A stretch of DNA of 14,763 bases from Planctomycetota bacterium (GTDB lineage Bacteria > Planctomycetota > Phycisphaerae > Sedimentisphaerales > Anaerobacaceae): assembly GCA_023135255.1 (NCBI GenBank), contig JAGLTN010000164.1, positions 1-14,763 of the forward strand, read 5' to 3'. Both the position numbers and the translations under genes were made by a program. Position 1 is the stretch's first letter. Every line of letters begins with the position of its first letter. Shown here one piece after another: positions 1 through 6,644 of this stretch. Under the pieces are notes generated by a model that saw only the letters and a list, made by a program, of their open reading frames with translations, was not told the origin of the DNA and made no database searches.

Positions 1-1478
1 TGGAATGCGACATGGACCTGGGCACATACGAGCGGATGCTCAATCAGGATTTAAGCAAAGCGAATTTTGCCACGAGTGGGCAGATATTCAGCTCAATTTT
101 GCACAAGGAGCGCCACGGCGACTATCTCGGCAGGGATGTTCAGATGATCCCGCATGTTACCGGCGAAGTTAAGCTGCGCCTTAGAAACCTGGCGATGCAA
201 AGCGATGCGGATATCGTTTTTGTTGAGATCGGAGGTACCGTCGGTGACCTTGAAAATGCTTATTACATCGAAGCAACGAGGGAGCTGGCCTACGAAGAGG
301 GGCCCAACAGTTCTTGTTTTGTTGCACTTACATACATTCTGGAACCAAAGGCTCTCGGTGAACAAAAATCAAAAGCTGCTCAGCTCGGCATCAAACAATT
401 GCTCCAGATGGGTATTCAGCCTGATATAATCGCATGTCGCTGTGAGAACCCTGTGAATGAGACCGTCCGGCAGAAAATAAGCATATACAGCAATGTGCCT
501 TTCAAACGCATATTCAGTATGCATGACTCCGCGAGTATATATACTATTCCATCGATGCTTAGAGAAAACAATCTCGATTTTGAGGTGTTGCGCATATTAA
601 AAATTGAAGACCGTATAAGTCTTCGCAATGAAAGAAAAGCCTGGGCAAAATGGAGCGATTTTACAGATAAAATAACTGCCCCGAGAAGAGATGTCACTAT
701 CGGCATTACAGGCAAATATACTTCTGTTCGAGACAGCTACGCGTCTATTATAAATGCTCTTGAACATGCAGGCATAGCTCTTGGTTGGAATGTGAAAATA
801 AAATGGATTGAAACGACGGATGTTGACGATTCGAATGTCTCTGAACACCTCGAAGGTGTTGATGGTATAATTGTACCGGGGGGGTTCGGAACAAGAGGCA
901 CAGAGGGGAAAATTGCATGTATTAAATATGCCAGAGAAAACAACATTCCGTATCTTGGTCTTTGCCTTGGGTTTCAGATGGCGGTGGTTGAATTTGCACG
1001 CAATGTCTGTGGCCTAAAAGATGCTAACAGTACAGAAATTGTCCCTGATTGCAGCGAGGCGGTTATCGATATCTTGCCTGAGCAGAAAAAGATCGAAGGC
1101 CTGGGTGGTAATATGAGGCTTGGCGGCAGAGACATTGAGATAAAAAAAGATACTACCGCATATAAGCTGTTTAATAATGCTGATACAGTCAGAATGCGTT
1201 TCAGGCATAGATATGAAGTGGACCCAAGGTACATAGAGCAATTGGAAAAAGCAGGGCTGGTCTTCTCCGGCAAAGCTCCGAATTATCCGATTATGCAGAT
1301 ACTTGAGATAAAGGACCATCCATTCTTTATGGGAACACAGGCTCATCCATGCCTGACTTCCAGACCGCTCGAGCCGCATCCAATGTTCATAGGCCTGGTA
1401 GCCGCTTCTGCCCAGAGGCATTATCCCGATGAAAACCTGCCTAATGCAATAAAGGCTGCCAGGAAAGCTCATTATTGA
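1..1478 (+). CDS. pyrG: CTP synthase, 5'-truncated by the window edge
   Basis: CTP synthase makes CTP from UTP, ATP and glutamine, the last step of de novo pyrimidine nucleotide synthesis, in the cytosol. The gene enters from the left with its first full codon at position 3. By comparison with the E. coli enzyme about 55 N-terminal residues, including the ATP P-loop, lie outside. The ATG at 12 is internal (MDLGTYERM corresponds to LDLGHYERF), not a start. Visible synthetase motifs are ERHGDYLG and VEIGGTVGDLEN. The class I glutaminase domain follows, with VPGGFGTRG, the nucleophile Cys in YLGLCLGFQ (codon 963-965) and RFRHRYEV. The triad region reads GTQAHPCLTSRP: the His is present (1344-1346) but the usual Glu of HPE is Cys (1350-1352). 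The reading frame is intact on both sides, so this is not a frameshift. Identity is secure; full glutaminase activity is not. Confidence 0.97.
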   Translation, partial: ECDMDLGTYERMLNQDLSKANFATSGQIFSSILHKERHGDYLGRDVQMIPHVTGEVKLRLRNLAMQSDADIVFVEIGGTVGDLENAYYIEATRELAYEEGPNSSCFVALTYILEPKALGEQKSKAAQLGIKQLLQMGIQPDIIACRCENPVNETVRQKISIYSNVPFKRIFSMHDSASIYTIPSMLRENNLDFEVLRILKIEDRISLRNERKAWAKWSDFTDKITAPRRDVTIGITGKYTSVRDSYASIINALEHAGIALGWNVKIKWIETTDVDDSNVSEHLEGVDGIIVPGGFGTRGTEGKIACIKYARENNIPYLGLCLGFQMAVVEFARNVCGLKDANSTEIVPDCSEAVIDILPEQKKIEGLGGNMRLGGRDIEIKKDTTAYKLFNNADTVRMRFRHRYEVDPRYIEQLEKAGLVFSGKAPNYPIMQILEIKDHPFFMGTQAHPCLTSRPLEPHPMFIGLVAASAQRHYPDENLPNAIKAARKAHY

Positions 1479-1503
1479 TATTCTTAAAGCTTGTGAAAAT
1501 AAA

Positions 1504-1547
1504 AAAGGGGCTGATAACTATTGTCAGCCCCTTTGTTTTGCTTTTTT
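1504..1547. terminator. Bidirectional intrinsic terminator between pyrG and the lipoprotein gene
   Basis: A perfect 11-bp stem (AAAGGGGCTGA at 1504-1514, TCAGCCCCTTT at 1524-1534) encloses a 9-nt loop. On the plus strand it is followed by GTTTTGCTTTTTT, which would end pyrG transcripts. Read on the minus strand, the same stem is followed by the U-rich complement of 1496-1506, so it can also end the convergent lipoprotein transcript. Confidence 0.9.
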
Positions 1548-1556
1548 AAATTATTA

Positions 1557-1919
1557 TTATTTTTCCGCGAGTTTCTTTTCCAGCTCTTCTATTTGTTTTT
1601 TCAGTTCCTGATTTTCAATCCTGAGATTCTTGGCGTTTTTATCCATGCCTGCCATAAGAACTTCCATAAGTCCTTCTGATTTTACGCTAAGACGTTTATT
1701 AAGTATCTCTTTTTCCTTTTCGCAGTTAGCTAATAAATTTTTCTGCTTTTCGATATCCGCATCACGGGCGGCAATATCTTTTTTAAGCTGGATATTATCA
1801 GCAGCAACAAGTTTAGTTTTCTTGGGGCTCATGGTCTGCTGCTCTTCACAGCCAACCAGGACAGCCACAAATACCAAAACTAAAGTCCAAATCAGAAACC
1901 TGTAGGTAAATTTTCTCAT
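1557..1919 (-). CDS. Small coiled-coil lipoprotein of unknown function
   Basis: This encodes 120 residues from the ATG at 1919. I prefer that start to the in-frame ATG at 1943 because a strong Shine-Dalgarno, AAGGAT, lies 6 nt before it and the signal peptide is then of normal length. The N terminus is basic (MRKFTYRF), followed by a hydrophobic stretch and the lipobox LVGC, with Cys24 as the predicted lipidated residue. The mature part, about 97 residues, is highly charged and almost entirely predicted coiled coil. Heptad-like Leu/Ile spacing is clearest at the end (ENQELKKQIEELEKKLAEK). It recalls Lpp-like or other periplasmic coiled-coil lipoproteins, but I recognise no named family. It is a monocistronic-looking gene with its own promoter and a leader of about 120 nt, and it ends at the shared terminator. 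A structural envelope role is an inference only. Confidence 0.85.
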   Translation of the reverse strand: MRKFTYRFLIWTLVLVFVAVLVGCEEQQTMSPKKTKLVAADNIQLKKDIAARDADIEKQKNLLANCEKEKEILNKRLSVKSEGLMEVLMAGMDKNAKNLRIENQELKKQIEELEKKLAEK

Positions 1920-1925
1920 TTTTGA

Positions 1926-1931
1926 ATCCTT
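1926..1931 (-). promoter_or_regulatory. Shine-Dalgarno that fixes the lipoprotein start
   Basis: On the minus strand AAGGAT stands 6 nt before the ATG at 1919, a near-ideal ribosome binding site. The upstream in-frame ATG at 1943 has no comparable site, so the shorter protein is the likely product. Confidence 0.75.
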
Positions 1932-1953
1932 TCTATATTTCATTTTATATTTA

Positions 1954-2022
1954 TACCCTTTAGGGTAATAAATTCCCGCGATAGAAACCCTAAAACCTGA
2001 TTTTATAATTACTTACCCGCGA
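1954..2022 (-). repeat. Inverted and direct repeats in the lipoprotein leader
   Basis: The leader between the promoter and the lipoprotein gene contains the dyad TACCCTTTAGGGTA (1954-1967: a 5-bp stem with a 4-nt loop, or a 14-bp operator-like palindrome). It also holds two direct copies of CCCGCGA, at 1975-1981 and 2016-2022. These are 41 bp apart, close to four helical turns, and each is followed by an A-rich AAAC. The second copy can also pair with the downstream CGGG. A regulator site or RNA structure is possible. The role is not known. Confidence 0.4.
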
Positions 2023-2048
2023 ATAAACGGGGAAACTCAATCGCGAGC

Positions 2049-2079
2049 AGTATAACAATTCAAATTTTACACCAGTCAA
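2049..2079 (-). promoter_or_regulatory. Predicted sigma70-type promoter of the lipoprotein gene
   Basis: On the minus strand the -35 is TTGACT (2079-2074) and the -10 is TATACT (2054-2049), with 19 nt between. The -10 is extended (TGTTATACT), which can compensate for the long spacer. Transcription would start near 2042, giving a 5' leader of about 120 nt before the ATG at 1919. Confidence 0.6.
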
Positions 2080-2117
2080 CGTGTGTATTATCGGCCTTTA
2101 TGCCTGCACTTCTTGAA

Positions 2118-2993
2118 TTATTCAAAAAGTACAGCCAGTTTTTCTTTGTTTTCTTTGCTGATTCTATCGTCAGCTGTCCACATTGCAAGCTCAAGGCTGC
2201 TTCTGCAATGACATTTTTCTTCATTTATATCGCCTTCAATGCTAAGAGCTGCTTCTATGAGGTTGATAGCATTGTTTGTTGCTTCATTAAGATTACCTAT
2301 AATCTCTTTCAGCAGCGTTTGCTTATCTTTGTTGGCCTCGTGCTCTCGCCAGCAGTCATAGTCACTTGCCAAAGCTATCATAGCATAACACATTTGAGCT
2401 TCTCTTGCGAGCTTGGCTTCGGGCATTGCTGTCATACCAATAAGGTCACCTCCCCATTGTCTGTGCATCAATGATTCACCCCTTGTTGAAAATTGCGGGC
2501 CTTCCATGCAGACATAAGTTCCTTTTTCGTGAGTTTTAACGCCGACTTTCCCTGCTGCTTCAAGGAGCTTTTGCCGAAGTCTCCTGCAAACGGGCTGAGC
2601 CATTTCGCAATGTACCGCTGCGATGCCCTCAAAAAAGCTGCTTTGTCTTTTATAAGTCTTGTCTATAAATTGATCTACCAGTACCAGATCCTTAGGTGAT
2701 ATCTCTTCCTGCAGGGATCCAACTGCTGCTGTTGCGATAACGGTATGGACCCCAAGGTTTTTCAAGGCGAATATATTAGCGGCATAAGGCACATCTGAAG
2801 GGGATATCTTATGTCCCCGCCCATGACGGTTAATAAACGCGATTTTTTTATTTCCCATTTTACCAGTCATGATTGGGCCGCTGCATTTGCCAAAGGGCGT
2901 TTGAACTTCAACCATTTCCTCATTAGACAAATGTTTCTCTATCCTGTCTCCTAACCCTGAACCGCCTATCAAACCAATAATTTCTTCTGACAT
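2118..2993 (-). CDS. mtnP: S-methyl-5'-thioadenosine phosphorylase (MTAP)
   Basis: A cytosolic nucleoside phosphorylase. It splits methylthioadenosine, the by-product of polyamine synthesis, with phosphate to adenine and methylthioribose-1-phosphate. The 291-residue length fits the trimeric PNP/MTAP family. Visible motifs are GLIGGSGLG (7-15, phosphate site), NRHGRGHK (55-62), CMEGPQFSTRGES (162-174) and MTAMPEAKLAREA (187-199). DYDCW at 211-215 is the key specificity element: its Asp residues select 6-aminopurines, whereas PNPs carry Asn. Near the C terminus is a CxC motif (Cys261, Cys263), known from several MTAPs including archaeal ones. The start at 2993 is supported by AGAGG about 8 nt upstream on the minus strand (within 3002-3006). 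It is divergent from the large membrane-protein operon and 124 nt upstream of the lipoprotein promoter region, with no clear terminator between. A methylthioinosine-specific relative is the main alternative, and DYDCW makes it less likely. Confidence 0.93.
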   Translation of the reverse strand: MSEEIIGLIGGSGLGDRIEKHLSNEEMVEVQTPFGKCSGPIMTGKMGNKKIAFINRHGRGHKISPSDVPYAANIFALKNLGVHTVIATAAVGSLQEEISPKDLVLVDQFIDKTYKRQSSFFEGIAAVHCEMAQPVCRRLRQKLLEAAGKVGVKTHEKGTYVCMEGPQFSTRGESLMHRQWGGDLIGMTAMPEAKLAREAQMCYAMIALASDYDCWREHEANKDKQTLLKEIIGNLNEATNNAINLIEAALSIEGDINEEKCHCRSSLELAMWTADDRISKENKEKLAVLFE

Positions 2994-3014
2994 AACAAAA
3001 ACCTCTGAAAATCT

Positions 3015-3042
3015 ATTGTATAATTATTTCACTATAAGGCAA
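3015..3042 (-). promoter_or_regulatory. Predicted promoter of mtnP
   Basis: On the minus strand TTGCCT (3042-3037), 16 nt and TACAAT (3020-3015) form a fair sigma70-type promoter. It would start transcription about 15 nt before the mtnP start codon, just upstream of the AGAGG ribosome binding site. The intergenic region is short and divergent, so it may also drive the 3093 gene, for which I find no equally good promoter. Confidence 0.45.
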
Positions 3043-3053
3043 TAATATCGCAA

Positions 3054-3065
3054 AAAAAGCTTTTT
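3054..3065. repeat. 12-bp A/T palindrome before the membrane-protein operon
   Basis: AAAAAGCTTTTT is a perfect palindrome 27 bp before the 3093 start codon, in the divergent promoter region. It might be an operator or simply bent A-tract DNA. In AT-rich sequence it could also arise by chance. Confidence 0.3.
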
Positions 3066-3092
3066 ATGAAAAGTTAAATCTTGTAAAATAAT

Positions 3093-4958
3093 ATGATGAA
3101 AAGAGTAAAGGTAAAAAACGGGAATAGTTTTTTAAGATTACTCAGCGATATTGCCTTTTGGGCTGTGTTTTTTCTGTTCCTTTGGCTTATTGTCGATATG
3201 AAGCTTATTTACTTCAATGATGCCTCTATCCTGAATTTTCCTGAATTTTTCCTTACTATCGATTTTTTCAAAGAATTTCTCTATCCCGGCGGTCTTATCG
3301 AATACGCCAATGCTTTTGTCTCTCAGTTGTTCTATTATTCCATCTGCGGTGCGTTGGTAGTGACTGTTGTCTGTGCCAGTGTTGCGTTTTTTGCTGATGT
3401 CATATTTAAAAAAATGAACATCAAAAAATTAAGACTTGCACGTTTTGTTCCTGTACTGGCGATAGCTTTTTTATATGCTCTTTACACTCACTATCTCGTT
3501 TTTATGTTGGTTCTTCTGACGGCTTTGGTTGCTTTTACCATATACCTTTACGCTGTTAAAAAATCTCCTGCAGCTGACTGGCTCATATTTATTGTTTTGT
3601 CAGCGATCGTATATGCTGCTGCCGGCAGCGGTTTGTTAGTGTTTGCGTTATTATGTTTTCTTTATGAGCTTTTCTACAGGCAAAAATATAAGCTTTTAGC
3701 GGTATATGTCGCAGTGTTGGCTTTGCTGCCTTACGTTATATTTACATTTGTTTATAGTAATGTCACGATAGTTGACGCATATACAAACCTCATGCCATTC
3801 TCATGGAAAATAGTTCAGGCAGAATTGCGAGATGAACTGCTTATCCTGTTGTATGTGGTTTACTTTGCGATTCCTTTTGTTCTGTTATTAGCCAGTCTGA
3901 CTAAACTTTTAACACTCAGGCCGCAATATGTCCCTAGTAAAAAGAAAAAAAATCAACAACCTCAGCCTTTGAAATGGCACTTAAAACATCCAGCTTTGTC
4001 TCAAGCTATCGGCAGTTGTATTCTGCTGCTGATTAGTGCTGCGGTGGTTTTACCATTTCATGAAAGAAATATAAAAATCATTCTGCTTACCAGCTATTAC
4101 AGCCACCATGAAATGTGGCCAGAGGTGCTTGAGACAGCTTCGAAATATGATCGGAGCAATTATTTCATTAATAACGTTGTCAATCGTGCTCTTTACCACA
4201 GTGGTCGGTTAGGTTATGACTTATTCGAGTATATTCAGCATCCGGATTCGTTTTTGCTGAACTCAGAGCAGTATAAAAAAGTTTACTATAGAAAAGTCGA
4301 TGTGTTTTTCGATCTGGGGCTTATGAATAGTGCTGAGCACTGTCTTGCTGTTGATATTGATATGGTTGGGGAAAGGCCTTTCATGTTAAAATCGATGGCC
4401 CTGATCAACATCATAAAAGGCAATGTCCCCGCTGCCCGTGCTTATCTCAATGCACTTAGTAACACGGTTTTTTACTCAGACTGGGCAAAAGAATACATTG
4501 ATAAATTAAACGCTGATCCGACTTTTGCGGATGCTCCATTCATTCAGCAAAAAAAATCTGCACTGCTCAGGAAAACTTACCTCGGAATTTTAAAGGACCC
4601 ACAGGTTTTCGTATACCTGCTGGATGCAGATCCGAAAAATAAGATGGCTTACGAGTACCTGATGGCCTGGAGCCTTGTTGCGAAGGATTTTGATTCTTTT
4701 GTTGGTTTCCTGCCGAAAATGAGTAATTTTGATTATGAAACAATACCGCCTCTCTGGCAGCAGGCCATCCTCGCATCAAAAGCTGTCGGTAAAAAAATAA
4801 ATCCGAAAGATTATCAGATAAGCCAGCGTACAATCCAGATATTTAGTGATTTTGATGTTGTTATGAAACGAAATTTTGGAAATAAACAATCTGCTTATCC
4901 TGAATTGTTTAAGAAATATAAAAGCACATATTTCTTCTATTTAACTTATGTTCAATAA
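3093..4958 (+). CDS. DUF6057-type 9-TM membrane protein with periplasmic helical domain (copy A1)
   Basis: This is a 621-residue inner-membrane protein of unknown function. Hydrophobic segments lie at about 20-40, 80-104, 118-133, 135-154, 163-178, 180-195, 200-221, 249-272 and 303-322. Basic loops (KKMNIKKLR, VKKSP, RQKYK, KKKKNQQ) place N-in and C-out, so the domain from about 325 to the end is periplasmic. That domain is built of helix pairs resembling TPR/SEL1 repeats, although no canonical TPR is clear. Motifs shared with the two later copies are LIVDMKLIY (Asp35, at the outer end of TM1), YANAFVSQLFYYS, LMPFSWK (233-239), the SNYF-NRALYHSGRLG region and PKNKMAYEYLMAW. The start is ATGATG at 3093/3096, with no Shine-Dalgarno visible. 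The next gene begins 12 nt after the stop, so they are co-transcribed. The DUF6057 assignment is from memory of the family's look. A GT-C-like fold is possible but unproven. Confidence 0.85.
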   Translation: MMKRVKVKNGNSFLRLLSDIAFWAVFFLFLWLIVDMKLIYFNDASILNFPEFFLTIDFFKEFLYPGGLIEYANAFVSQLFYYSICGALVVTVVCASVAFFADVIFKKMNIKKLRLARFVPVLAIAFLYALYTHYLVFMLVLLTALVAFTIYLYAVKKSPAADWLIFIVLSAIVYAAAGSGLLVFALLCFLYELFYRQKYKLLAVYVAVLALLPYVIFTFVYSNVTIVDAYTNLMPFSWKIVQAELRDELLILLYVVYFAIPFVLLLASLTKLLTLRPQYVPSKKKKNQQPQPLKWHLKHPALSQAIGSCILLLISAAVVLPFHERNIKIILLTSYYSHHEMWPEVLETASKYDRSNYFINNVVNRALYHSGRLGYDLFEYIQHPDSFLLNSEQYKKVYYRKVDVFFDLGLMNSAEHCLAVDIDMVGERPFMLKSMALINIIKGNVPAARAYLNALSNTVFYSDWAKEYIDKLNADPTFADAPFIQQKKSALLRKTYLGILKDPQVFVYLLDADPKNKMAYEYLMAWSLVAKDFDSFVGFLPKMSNFDYETIPPLWQQAILASKAVGKKINPKDYQISQRTIQIFSDFDVVMKRNFGNKQSAYPELFKKYKSTYFFYLTYVQ

Positions 4959-4970
4959 CCAGAGCTTAAG

Positions 4971-6545
4971 ATGAGAAAAAAATATTTACTGATTTTGTTA
5001 TTATTAATACTGGCTTTAGTCGGCGTGGTTGCTCTTGGGTACAGACCTCAACCAACGCCGAAAATTGACGCTTTTGACACAATATCCAGTCAGCCTCAAA
5101 TAAGCCCCGATTATGCTGATGTTGTTTTTCCGCCCAACATAGCTCCTGCGAATTTTATCATAAAGGAACAGGCAGACCTTTATCATGTGAAAATATTTTC
5201 ATCCATAGGCCCAAAAATAGAAATAACAGCCGAAGATCCCGCGATTATTATACCACCTGAAAAATGGCGAAGGCTTCTTGACGAAAACAAAAACTCCGAG
5301 CTGTCGATAGATATTTACACCAAAAACAAAGACAGTTGGCAAAAGTTCAACACGATAAAAAACAAAATAGCCAATGACCCCATCGACCCGTATATAGTGT
5401 ACAGGAGAATGCGTCCTACACATTATCGTATGCGCGGCAAAGTCGGTATATATCAGCGCGACCTTACTTCGTATAATGAAGTACCGGTGCTCGAAGGGAC
5501 GAACCACCGTAACGGTTGTGTAAATTGTCACACCTTCTGCAACAATGAAACCAAAAATGTCATCATCAGTTATAGAAGTGATCACTTCGGTAACAAGGCT
5601 CTTTTGATAAAAGATGGTAAAGCCCAAAAGATCGGAACAAAGTTCACATACACATCCTGGCATCCGTCCGGCAGGCTGCTGTCCTTTTCAGTAAATGAAG
5701 TGCGTCAGTTTTTCTATGGAACGAAAAATGAAGTTCGGGATGCCTTTGACCGCGATTCAATGCTTGCTTATTACCTGGTTGATAAAAAAACCGTAAAAAC
5801 TTCTCCAAAAATTTCAAGCCCGGATCGTCAGGAAACATATCCGACATGGTCGCCGGATGGTAAATATCTTTATTTCTCTTCAGCTCCGATGCTTTGGAAA
5901 AATGAAGAGCAAATGGTGCCGCCTGATAAGTTTGATGAGCTGAAATATGACCTTACCCGCATAAGCTATGATATCGAAACCGATACCTGGGGCCAGGTCG
6001 AGACAATAATCAAAGGCGAGGATATAAACAAAACCGTCCTGCTGCCAAGAATAAGCCCCGATGGTCGATGGGCGCTGGTTTGCATGGCCGACTATGGGTG
6101 CTTCCCAGCCTTTAGACCCACAAGTGATCTCTACGTTGTAGACCTCATCCCGGACAGCAATGGTCAATATAAATACAAAAAACTCGACATAAACAGCGAT
6201 GTAAGCGAATCGTATCACAGCTTTTCGAGCAACAGCAAATGGATTGTCTTTTCGAGCAAAAGAAGAGACTCCATATTTACCAGGCCATATATCTCATCGT
6301 TCGAACCAGATACCGGAATTGCTCACAAGCCATTTTTGCTGCCCCAAAAAGATCCCGAATATTTTGACCGGACTTTGCGTACTTTTTCACTGCCAGCTCT
6401 GATAAAATCTCCCATAGCCGTAACAGGAGAAGGCCTTGCGAAAGTTGTCAGATCCAGCAAGGAAATCAAAGTCAATATGCCGGTGACAATGGCAACTCTG
6501 GGCGTACCGTCGGCGGGTGGTGCCGAATATATTTCACAGGAATAA
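4971..6545 (+). CDS. Exported PD40 beta-propeller protein with a c-type haem motif (copy B1)
   Basis: A 524-residue exported protein. It starts with a basic N terminus and a hydrophobic stretch (residues 5-23) that could be a signal peptide or an anchor; I see no clear AxA cleavage site. An N-terminal beta-rich domain carries DYADVVFPPNIAPANF (48-62). Next comes CVNCH (183-187), the CxxCH signature for covalent haem c, followed by another Cys (TFC, Cys190). After it run propeller blades of the PD40/TolB type: SWHPSGRLLSFS (about 229-240), YPTWSPDGKYLYFSS (290-304), PRISPDGRW (359-367) and YHSFSSNSKWIVFSS (415-429). A conserved CMADYGC lies at 371-377. It follows A1 by 12 nt. Function is unknown: electron transfer, redox sensing or binding of a glycan or peptide are all possible. 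It is not TolB of the Tol-Pal system, since it has the haem motif and no tol or pal neighbours. Confidence 0.88.
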   Translation: MRKKYLLILLLLILALVGVVALGYRPQPTPKIDAFDTISSQPQISPDYADVVFPPNIAPANFIIKEQADLYHVKIFSSIGPKIEITAEDPAIIIPPEKWRRLLDENKNSELSIDIYTKNKDSWQKFNTIKNKIANDPIDPYIVYRRMRPTHYRMRGKVGIYQRDLTSYNEVPVLEGTNHRNGCVNCHTFCNNETKNVIISYRSDHFGNKALLIKDGKAQKIGTKFTYTSWHPSGRLLSFSVNEVRQFFYGTKNEVRDAFDRDSMLAYYLVDKKTVKTSPKISSPDRQETYPTWSPDGKYLYFSSAPMLWKNEEQMVPPDKFDELKYDLTRISYDIETDTWGQVETIIKGEDINKTVLLPRISPDGRWALVCMADYGCFPAFRPTSDLYVVDLIPDSNGQYKYKKLDINSDVSESYHSFSSNSKWIVFSSKRRDSIFTRPYISSFEPDTGIAHKPFLLPQKDPEYFDRTLRTFSLPALIKSPIAVTGEGLAKVVRSSKEIKVNMPVTMATLGVPSAGGAEYISQE

Positions 6546-6550
6546 TCTGA

Positions 6551-6579
6551 TTGAAATATCACTTATCTATCTGTAATAT
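6551..6579 (+). promoter_or_regulatory. Possible internal promoter before the second A gene
   Basis: TTGAAA (6551-6556), 17 nt and TAATAT (6574-6579, with TG just before it) make a moderate sigma70-type promoter in the only sizeable gap of the five-gene block (6546-6644). Transcription would start near 6586 and leave a leader of about 60 nt. That leader contains a small hairpin, ACTGC/GCAGT (6593-6608). A2-A3-B2 could therefore be expressed independently of A1-B1. Confidence 0.4.
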
Positions 6580-6644
6580 GAGTAAGGATTCTACTGCATG
6601 GAAGCAGTGCTGTTCTAAGTTTTTTACTTTTGAGTTTGAGATAA

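Noticed and set aside
1014..1472. 152-codon open frame antisense to pyrG
   Set aside because: It lies wholly opposite the conserved glutaminase domain and has no recognisable domain or ribosome binding site.
1920..1943. Upstream in-frame start for the coiled-coil lipoprotein
   Set aside because: The strong AAGGAT site falls between the two starts and serves the one at 1919.
3019..3024. Plus-strand TATAAT as promoter of the A1 gene
   Set aside because: No reasonable -35 lies 15-19 nt upstream; CTGACA at 2987-2992 is 26 nt away. The A1 promoter remains unassigned.
5199..5663. 154-codon open frame antisense to the first propeller gene
   Set aside because: It is opposite the conserved CxxCH region of B1, and its translation shows no family features.
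4971..6545. Calling the propeller protein TolB of the Tol-Pal system
   Set aside because: The PD40 blades are shared, but there is a CxxCH motif, a different N-terminal domain and no tol or pal neighbour.
6593..6625. Intrinsic terminator after B1
   Set aside because: The ACTGC/GCAGT stem is only 5 bp and the T-run starts more than 10 nt later.
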